From NCBI GenBank assembly GCA_002477755.1, contig DLKD01000043.1, forward strand, positions 1 through 62,708: a stretch of DNA of 62,708 nt, given 5' to 3'. Positions within the stretch are counted from its first letter, which is position 1, and the number at the start of each line of letters is the position of its first letter. This stretch comes from Gordonia sp. UBA7599. Lineage in GTDB: Bacteria; Actinomycetota; Actinomycetes; Mycobacteriales; Mycobacteriaceae. The translations under genes were made by a program, and so were the position numbers. Shown here one piece after another: positions 57,087 to 62,708 of this stretch. Under the pieces are notes generated by a model, which was given only the letters and a program-made list of their open reading frames with translations, did no database searches and was not told where the DNA came from.

Positions 57087-57973
57087 CACGCGTCCTCCTT
57101 CGGGATGACGACCATCGGAACGTCCAACACGCGCAACATCTTTGCGGCGGTGGACCCGAGGAACAACCGGCGGCGCGCAGCGAGCCGGCTCGACCCGACG
57201 ACCACGATGTCGCCGTCATTCCAATCGAGCTTGTTGACCGCATCCTCGATGGTGGGACCGGTCACGATCGCCCAGTCGACATCCACACCCTCGGGCAGCC
57301 GTCCGCGCGCCTCCTCGAATGCCGCCTCGGCATGCGCGGTCGCCGCAGCGACCACCTCCTCGTCGGGTCGGCGTCGCCGCCCGCCTTCGCTGTCGAGGGC
57401 GATGAGGGACACGACCCGCAGCGGGATGTGCGCCTCTGTCGCCCCGGTGATGGCGGTGTCGAAGAGGCGCTGGGCACCCGGACGGCGGCCCAGCGCGCAG
57501 GTGATCTCCCTGATCCGCGCGACCTTGGACCGGCGCACTCCGCGGGGCGAGAGGACCAGCGGCAGCGGCGAGGAGTGCACCAGTTCGTTGACCGTTGAGC
57601 CCAACGAGTGGCCCCCGATCAATCCCCCACCAGCTCCGCCGACGACGATGGCCGCAGCTCCCACGCGCTGCGCCTCGGAGATGATCCCCTCGGCGGCCGA
57701 CTCGTAGAACGCGATGTGGGTGGCCGTCTCGATGTCGTCGGGCACCAGTTGTTTGGCCTCGGCCAGCCAGTCGTCGGCCTGCTCACCGAGGACGGCGTCG
57801 AAGTCACCGGCGTGCAGTGCGCCCTGGTCATCCGGCGGTAGGACGATGCCGATGTCGATGGCCGCATCGAGCGACTGCGCTATGCGAACTCCGACGGCGA
57901 CGGCGTCGGCGCCGCCCGGTGTGGCCAGATAGGCGACGTAGATCCGTCGCTTCGGGGTGACGGCCTGATTCAT
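57086..57973 (-). CDS. Universal stress protein (UspA domain pair)
   Basis: 295 residues from ATG 57973, preceded by GAGGAG. Two UspA-like halves: IYVAYLATPGGADAVAVGVR, then AAAIVVGGAGGGLIGGHSLG (G-2x-G-9x-G-type nucleotide-binding pattern) in the first, and GDIVVVGSSRLAARRRLFLG in the second. Universal stress proteins bind ATP or small ligands. Lying in the amine operon between the amine oxidase and permease genes, it could sense the stress of H2O2 made by the oxidase; this is inference. Confidence 0.82.
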   Translation of the reverse strand: MNQAVTPKRRIYVAYLATPGGADAVAVGVRIAQSLDAAIDIGIVLPPDDQGALHAGDFDAVLGEQADDWLAEAKQLVPDDIETATHIAFYESAAEGIISEAQRVGAAAIVVGGAGGGLIGGHSLGSTVNELVHSSPLPLVLSPRGVRRSKVARIREITCALGRRPGAQRLFDTAITGATEAHIPLRVVSLIALDSEGGRRRRPDEEVVAAATAHAEAAFEEARGRLPEGVDVDWAIVTGPTIEDAVNKLDWNDGDIVVVGSSRLAARRRLFLGSTAAKMLRVLDVPMVVIPKEDA

Positions 57974-57983
57974 GTGGGTCTCC

Positions 57984-59978
57984 TCAGTGCCCGCAGCCAC
58001 ACCCGCAGCCGCCGGCTTCGTTGCCGTCGGCGAGCGGGAGCTCGGTGGGCTCGGTGGAACAACAGGACGACTTCGACTGCGTCGGTGCGACATCGAGCGC
58101 GGGGTTCCGCACGAAGAAGCCGAACGGTTTGAGCCAGAAGCTGACGATGTCCGACGACATCATCGGCCAGTCCTCCGGCCGGGTGATGTGGTGGATACCG
58201 AAGGTGTACCAGAGCACGACGTCGGTGTTCTCGATGTTCCGGTTGGCCTTGGTCCACTCCGGCAGGCCCATCCCGGAACCGCCCTGATTGACGAACTCCC
58301 CTGCCGGCCACCGCTCGTCGCGCGCGTTCGGCGTGACCCAGAGCGTGTGCTTGATGACCTCGGCACGCCCCAGGATGGGCGAATCGTCGACGAACATCGG
58401 CGGGAACGCGGCTGACGGGCCGAGCTTGTACGCCGGGTGCAGACCGATCTCGGTGGTGACGTTGTCGTTGGAGATCTTCCACGCCTTCTGCGTCGCGTAG
58501 TTCGGGTTCTGCTTGGCCTCTTCCTCGGTGCGCAGCGGCGTGTTCACCTGGCGAAGGGAAAGCCCGTACGGGTTGTCGGGACCCATCGGCTCCGGCACGG
58601 ACTCGCTCGCGTAGACGGTGTTGTCGGTGCCGTCGATGTCGAGGTCCATGCGCGTGGTGATGAAGTGCTGGTGGAACGGCGCATAGGTGCTCTGGTCGAC
58701 GACGGTGCCGTGTGCGGGCACCTGCCCCGGCTCGAGGTAGGTGATCATCATGATGCCGGTGGCGCGCACCTCGCACTCGATGTTGCCGTCCTCGTAGAAG
58801 CGCCAGTACACGAGGTATTCGTAGTTGGCGACGGTGGTGTGGAACGACACCGTCAGGCGCCGCTGCCGTCGGACTTCGACACCGCCGTTGGCGTCGACGT
58901 GCTTCCAGCCGACGGCGTTGTCCTCCTCGTGGATGCAGATCGCATTGGTGATCGTGTACGGCGCACCCTTGCTGTCGTGCAGGGTCTGATCCAGGTAGCG
59001 GATCTCCCCGAGACAGTCACATCCCAGCGAGAGGGAGGTGGTCATGAAGCCCAGACCCCACTCACCGACGTCGAAGGCGGTGCGACGCCAGTGATCGGGA
59101 GCGTGGTCGCGGTAGGGCACTACCATCTCGGCAAACGAAATCCGGTGTGCGATCTTGCGGACGTTTCCGTTGTCGTTGTAGGTGATCTGGTGCAGGGTCA
59201 TGCCCTCGCGGTGGTTGAAGCCGACACGCACCGACCAGTTCTGCCAGTCCAGCCGATTGCCGGTCAGCGTGAATGACGGTCCCTCGGGCTGGATGATCTC
59301 CAGTGGCTTCAGCGGTGGCCGCGTCGAGGCCTCCCGGATCCGCTCGGGGATGAGACGAGGGATGTACTCCCCCATGATGTCCGGGCGCTCGGTGCCGGGG
59401 GTCTCGTCGATTTCCAGCAGTTCCATCGAGTTCAGATCGATCAGGCAGTGGAAGCCCTTGACCGGGCCGGCGTACGGGTTGGCGTCGGTGGAGCCGCGCA
59501 CCCACGTGTCCGACCAGCCGACGCGCCGGTCGCGGTACTTCTCCGGGATCAGCACCTCACCGAAGGTCCAGGTATCCATGAACACCAGGTCGAAGTCGGT
59601 GACGCCGCGCGCCTTCAGTGCAGCGATGACGTCCGGATGGGCCCGCAGCGCCTCGTCGGCCTCATGCCATTCGTCGACGGTGAGATTGGTCTGCACGCCC
59701 GGGAAGTGATTCCACTCCAGAAGGGTGCCCTCGTCGAGTGAGACCAGACCCTTGTAGACGGCGTTGGCCGCACGCTCGACCAGGACCGCTTCGGCCAGGC
59801 GCGGCGGGCGCGTCCCGTCGTCGTCGAACGCAGCCAACTCGGCCTTGCTGGGTTCGACCATCTCCATCGAGGTGTACCGCCAGCCTTCGCCGACCCCCCT
59901 CTCGGCGGTCAGGATCTCGGTGATGCGGACGAACTCTTCGCCCGACAGCGGGTCGAGCGGGTGGCGGTTGTCGGACAT
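57984..59978 (-). CDS. Primary-amine (copper) oxidase
   Basis: 664 residues, copper/topaquinone amine oxidase. The TPQ precursor is Tyr386 in VANYEYLVYW (NYE/D motif), the catalytic base is Asp about 303 in FDVGEWGLGF, and copper ligands are His436 and His438 in FHQHFITTRM plus a His near 596 in FGIHHITRPE. It oxidises a primary amine, such as putrescine, with O2 to the aldehyde, ammonia and H2O2. The C terminus is unusual: a Cys-rich tail SSCCST...GGCGCGCGH that may help copper capture. No signal peptide, so cytoplasmic. It follows the aminobutyraldehyde dehydrogenase gene by 49 bp. Confidence 0.93.
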   Translation of the reverse strand: MSDNRHPLDPLSGEEFVRITEILTAERGVGEGWRYTSMEMVEPSKAELAAFDDDGTRPPRLAEAVLVERAANAVYKGLVSLDEGTLLEWNHFPGVQTNLTVDEWHEADEALRAHPDVIAALKARGVTDFDLVFMDTWTFGEVLIPEKYRDRRVGWSDTWVRGSTDANPYAGPVKGFHCLIDLNSMELLEIDETPGTERPDIMGEYIPRLIPERIREASTRPPLKPLEIIQPEGPSFTLTGNRLDWQNWSVRVGFNHREGMTLHQITYNDNGNVRKIAHRISFAEMVVPYRDHAPDHWRRTAFDVGEWGLGFMTTSLSLGCDCLGEIRYLDQTLHDSKGAPYTITNAICIHEEDNAVGWKHVDANGGVEVRRQRRLTVSFHTTVANYEYLVYWRFYEDGNIECEVRATGIMMITYLEPGQVPAHGTVVDQSTYAPFHQHFITTRMDLDIDGTDNTVYASESVPEPMGPDNPYGLSLRQVNTPLRTEEEAKQNPNYATQKAWKISNDNVTTEIGLHPAYKLGPSAAFPPMFVDDSPILGRAEVIKHTLWVTPNARDERWPAGEFVNQGGSGMGLPEWTKANRNIENTDVVLWYTFGIHHITRPEDWPMMSSDIVSFWLKPFGFFVRNPALDVAPTQSKSSCCSTEPTELPLADGNEAGGCGCGCGH

Positions 59979-60027
59979 GGGCGGTTGTGCTCCTTCTCGT
60001 CAGGTCTGCTGGGGTGGCTGGTGCGGC

Positions 60028-61452
60028 TCAGTGAGCACTCATCACGTGCTTGATCCGCGTGTAGTCCTCCAGCCCGTAAATCGACAGGTCCTTGCCGTAA
60101 CCCGAGAACTTGAACCCGCCATGCGGCATCTCCGCGACAAGCGGGATGTGGCAGTTCACCCACACGCAGCCGCTGTCCATGCGCGCCGTCATCCGCAGCG
60201 CCGTGCCGTTGTCGGTGGTCCACACACTCCCGGCCAGCGCGTAGTCGACGCCGTTGGCCAGTTCGACGGCTTCGTCCTCGGTGGAGAACCGCTGCACGGT
60301 GAGGATCGGGGCGAACGTCTCCTCCTGGACGATCGGATCGTCCTGGGCCACACCGCTGATGATCGTCGGCTCCACGTAGAAGCCACTGTCGCCCAGCCGC
60401 TTGCCGCCCGTCTCGACCTTTGCGTGGGCCGGCAGCGCATCGAGCTTGCCCAGCACCGCGTTGAAGTGGTTGATGTTGTTCATCGAGCCGTAGAAGGCGT
60501 CCTCGTCGTCGGGAGCGCCGGGCCGCAGTTTGCCGGCCTGTTCGACGAGGGCCGCGACGAATTCGTCGTGAATCGACTCGTGGACGATGGCGCGCGTCGC
60601 GGCGGTGCAGTCCTGACCGGCGTTGAAGAACGCCGCCTGAGCGATGCCCTCTGCGGTCTTGGCGATGTCGACGTCGGCGAAGACGACGGCCGGGGCCTTG
60701 CCGCCGAGTTCGAGGTGGGCTCGTCGGACGTCCTTGGCGGCGGCCTGCGCGACGGCGATGCCGGCTCGCACCGAGCCGGTGATGGAGACGAGGCCGAACG
60801 CCGGATTCCCGACGAGGGTCGCGCCGGTGCCGCCGTTGCCCAGGACGACGTTGAACACGCCGTCAGGAAGGATCCCCTTGGTCAGGTCGGCGAGGACCAG
60901 CGTGCTCTCCGGGGTGGTGTCGCTGGGCTTGAGAACGATCGAATTGCCGGCGGCCAGCGCGGGCGCGATCTTCCAGATCGCCATCATGAACGGGTAGTTC
61001 CACGGCGTCACCTGGCCCACCAGGCCGATTGGCTCGCGGCGCACGTAGCTGGTGAAGCCCTCCATGTACTCCCCTCCGGCTCGGCCCTCGAGCAGTCGGG
61101 CGGCGCCGGCGAAGAAGCGGACCTGGTCCGCGCTGACCAGCACCTCCTCGGACTTGACCAAGTGGGCGATCTGCCCGGTGTTGCGGACCTGCGCGGCGAC
61201 GATCTCGTCGGCGCGCTCCTCGATGGCGTCGGCCAGGGCGAGCAGTGCCTTCTGCCGCTGGCCCGGGGTGGTTCGGCCCCAGCTGACCTGGGCGCGCTGC
61301 GCGGCGGCCACTGCGGCGGCCACTTCGTCGGCGGTCGAGACAGGTGAGACTGCGACGACGGATTCGTCGGCGGGGTTCACGATGTCGAGCGAGTCGGTCG
61401 ACGCGGAGTCCACAAATGCGCCGTCGATGTAGTTCTGGAGCCGGTTGGTCAC
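60028..61452 (-). CDS. Aminobutyraldehyde dehydrogenase
   Basis: 474 residues, ALDH family. GLVGQVTPWNYPFMMAIWKI, SITGSVRAGIAVA, ELGGKAPAVVFADVD with the base Glu, and NAGQDCTAATRAIV with the catalytic Cys. Late CHIPLVAEMPHGGFKFSGYG is close to aminobutyraldehyde/betaine-aldehyde dehydrogenases. It would oxidise the 4-aminobutanal made by the amine oxidase to GABA with NAD. First gene of the operon, divergent from the PucR regulator. Symbol not given because other amino-aldehydes are possible. Confidence 0.9.
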   Translation of the reverse strand: MTNRLQNYIDGAFVDSASTDSLDIVNPADESVVAVSPVSTADEVAAAVAAAQRAQVSWGRTTPGQRQKALLALADAIEERADEIVAAQVRNTGQIAHLVKSEEVLVSADQVRFFAGAARLLEGRAGGEYMEGFTSYVRREPIGLVGQVTPWNYPFMMAIWKIAPALAAGNSIVLKPSDTTPESTLVLADLTKGILPDGVFNVVLGNGGTGATLVGNPAFGLVSITGSVRAGIAVAQAAAKDVRRAHLELGGKAPAVVFADVDIAKTAEGIAQAAFFNAGQDCTAATRAIVHESIHDEFVAALVEQAGKLRPGAPDDEDAFYGSMNNINHFNAVLGKLDALPAHAKVETGGKRLGDSGFYVEPTIISGVAQDDPIVQEETFAPILTVQRFSTEDEAVELANGVDYALAGSVWTTDNGTALRMTARMDSGCVWVNCHIPLVAEMPHGGFKFSGYGKDLSIYGLEDYTRIKHVMSAH

Positions 61453-61485
61453 GTCGATTGCCTCTCGTCGTTCTGTTGCCCCCTA

Positions 61486-61501
61486 GATCAGTACTGTGAT
61501 C
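61486..61501. promoter_or_regulatory. Operator-like palindrome before the amine operon
   Basis: GATCA (61486-61490) and TGATC (61497-61501) flank GTACTG, and the centre CAGTACTG is itself self-complementary. It lies between the divergent aminobutyraldehyde dehydrogenase (start 61452) and PucR (start 61573) genes, so it could bind the PucR-type regulator. Short, therefore tentative. Confidence 0.45.
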
Positions 61502-61572
61502 CAGATCATCCCGTCGTGCATCTGCCAGAATGGCCATACAGTGGGTCTCTGGTTCGACGAAATGGAGTGTCG

Positions 61573-62708
61573 ATGAGCGTCTCGCTGCGATGGCTGGTCT
61601 CCCGCCGACACCTGGGCCTGACCGTGCTCGCCGGGGATGACGTACTCGATCGCGATATCGAGTACGTGATCACCACCGAACTCGCCGACCCCACCCCGTG
61701 GCTGACCGGCGGCGAGATGCTCCTCGTCACCGGAATGGGGCTGCCGGACTCCGACGGCGAGCTCGACGCCTACGTCGCCCGTCTCATCGAACGGGGCGTC
61801 GTGGCGGTGGGATTCGGCGTGGGCGTCACGCGCGACGACGTCCCGACCGGGCTCATCGCCGCGTCCCGACGACGAGGACTGCCCCTGGTCGCCATCCCGT
61901 TGCCCACACCCTTCCTCGCCGTGACGAAGGCGGTGTCGCAGCGTGTGGAGACCCTGCGCGATCGTGCTCAGGAGGCCACCGCCCAGGCCCAACCGAGGCT
62001 CACGCGGACCGCGGTCACCGGTGGCCGATCGGCGATGCTGGCCGAACTGGCCAAGGCGTGCGACGGCACGGTGATCCTGCTCGACCCGCACGGGCGCACG
62101 GTCGACACCCGGCCGGCGGGAGCGGCGCCGGAGGTGGTGGAGGCCGTGGGCGTGCTCGCCCGACGGGCGGCGTTCGGGCTGGCCGCGGGCCAGACGCCGA
62201 CCGGGCCGGCCGTCGTGCACACCGTTCGGGTCGGGGACCGCACCCATGGCTACCTCGGCGTAGTCACCTCGCACGAGCCACGCCCGACAGATCACGTGCT
62301 CATCGGCCACGCGACGTCGCTGTTGGCCCTGGACTTCGAGAAGCCCCGCCGGGTCGACCTGGGTGCAGCGCGCGTCAACGGCGCAGCGCTGGGCCTCGCC
62401 CTGGGTGACGGGGTTGGTCCGGACGACCTTGCCGACATCCTCGCCGCCGCTGCTGACCACACCGGTTCAATCCGGGTCCTGGTCCTGCTCGGCTCGGCCG
62501 AGGGGGCAGCCGCTCTCGCTGGTCACGTCGAACAGAGCCTGCTAGCCCTGTCGCACCCGGCATTCGTCAGCGTGCGGCCGGACGCGTCGGTGGCGGTGTT
62601 GGTGCGCGGTGACGACGACGCGGCCTTGGTGCGGCGGCTGCTCGCTGGACTGCCGGTCCCCGTACGCCGGCGCGTGCGGGCGGGGCTGAGCGTGCCCGGC
62701 CCGTCGTC
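61573..62708 (+). CDS. PucR-family transcriptional regulator, N-terminal part
   Basis: Open from ATG 61573 to the window edge, about 378 residues without a stop. The N-terminal ligand domain has the PucR-type sequence (LRWLVSRRHLGLTVLAGDD, then WLTGGEMLLVTGMGL and LPLVAIPLPTPFLAV), the purine-catabolism-regulator-like domain. A GGDEF-like central region follows; the C-terminal HTH lies outside the window. PucR-type regulators often control amine or purine catabolism operons. Divergent from the amine operon, so it is likely its activator, responding to GABA or putrescine (inference). Confidence 0.85.
   Translation, partial: MSVSLRWLVSRRHLGLTVLAGDDVLDRDIEYVITTELADPTPWLTGGEMLLVTGMGLPDSDGELDAYVARLIERGVVAVGFGVGVTRDDVPTGLIAASRRRGLPLVAIPLPTPFLAVTKAVSQRVETLRDRAQEATAQAQPRLTRTAVTGGRSAMLAELAKACDGTVILLDPHGRTVDTRPAGAAPEVVEAVGVLARRAAFGLAAGQTPTGPAVVHTVRVGDRTHGYLGVVTSHEPRPTDHVLIGHATSLLALDFEKPRRVDLGAARVNGAALGLALGDGVGPDDLADILAAAADHTGSIRVLVLLGSAEGAAALAGHVEQSLLALSHPAFVSVRPDASVAVLVRGDDDAALVRRLLAGLPVPVRRRVRAGLSVPGPS

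Overview
The window is high-GC actinobacterial DNA. The LGFP-repeat lipoprotein, the frequent GTG starts, an F420-type oxidoreductase family and the gap-pgk-tpiA-secG-ppc order point to a mycolic-acid-containing Corynebacteriales member. Gordonia or a close relative is my best guess, from gene content only.

Layout. Positions 1-19500 look like core chromosome: the end of a glycolytic operon (gapA, pgk, tpiA), secG, ppc, an NfeD-flotillin pair, a short-chain dehydrogenase, a TetR-UvrA-like operon with a very clear palindromic operator, a PPOX-family protein, fatty-acid genes (crotonase, FadD), a PAS-LuxR regulator, a secreted lipase-like hydrolase and a CPA2 cation/proton antiporter. Positions 46111-62708 hold a phosphotransferase/SnoaL/LLM/TetR/SDR cluster, a FUSC membrane protein, an LGFP lipoprotein and a six-gene minus-strand operon for putrescine-type amine breakdown: amine oxidase, aminobutyraldehyde dehydrogenase, GABA transaminase, succinate-semialdehyde dehydrogenase, permease and a universal stress protein. 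A PucR-type regulator diverges from it and runs off the window.

Between these parts lies what I read as one intact Tn7-like transposon, 20353-45710 (25,358 bp). It has TGTCG.../...CGACA ends, TnsB-type repeats at both ends and an exact 5-bp target duplication CTTCC (20348-20352 and 45711-45715). It sits in the last codons of a coiled-coil membrane-protein gene, so that the host protein ends LPVG instead of the predicted LPE. Its transposition module is tnsA-tniA-tniB-tniQ (26035 down to 21423, minus strand). Cargo next to the module is a TIR/DUF4062-like protein and a two-gene unit made of an unknown protein and a fused HTH-ImmA/IrrE protein.

The rest of the cargo, about 17.5 kb, is an aromatic catabolic island. 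The minus-strand operon (35536 to 28067) encodes a complete meta-cleavage route: flavoprotein hydroxylase, extradiol dioxygenase, C-C hydrolase, hydratase, aldolase, acylating acetaldehyde dehydrogenase, plus an amidohydrolase with a Tat-like leader. The plus-strand operon (39971-45493) encodes a second VOC dioxygenase, an FAH-family hydrolase, an acyl-CoA ligase and a second flavoprotein hydroxylase. Between them are a secreted CocE/NonD-type hydrolase, two paralogous TetR regulators, an IS3 remnant and other gene fragments. Both operon promoters carry the same TGATGA-N2-TCATC(A/G) motif, so the paralogous TetR proteins may control them jointly. The natural substrate is not evident from the sequence.
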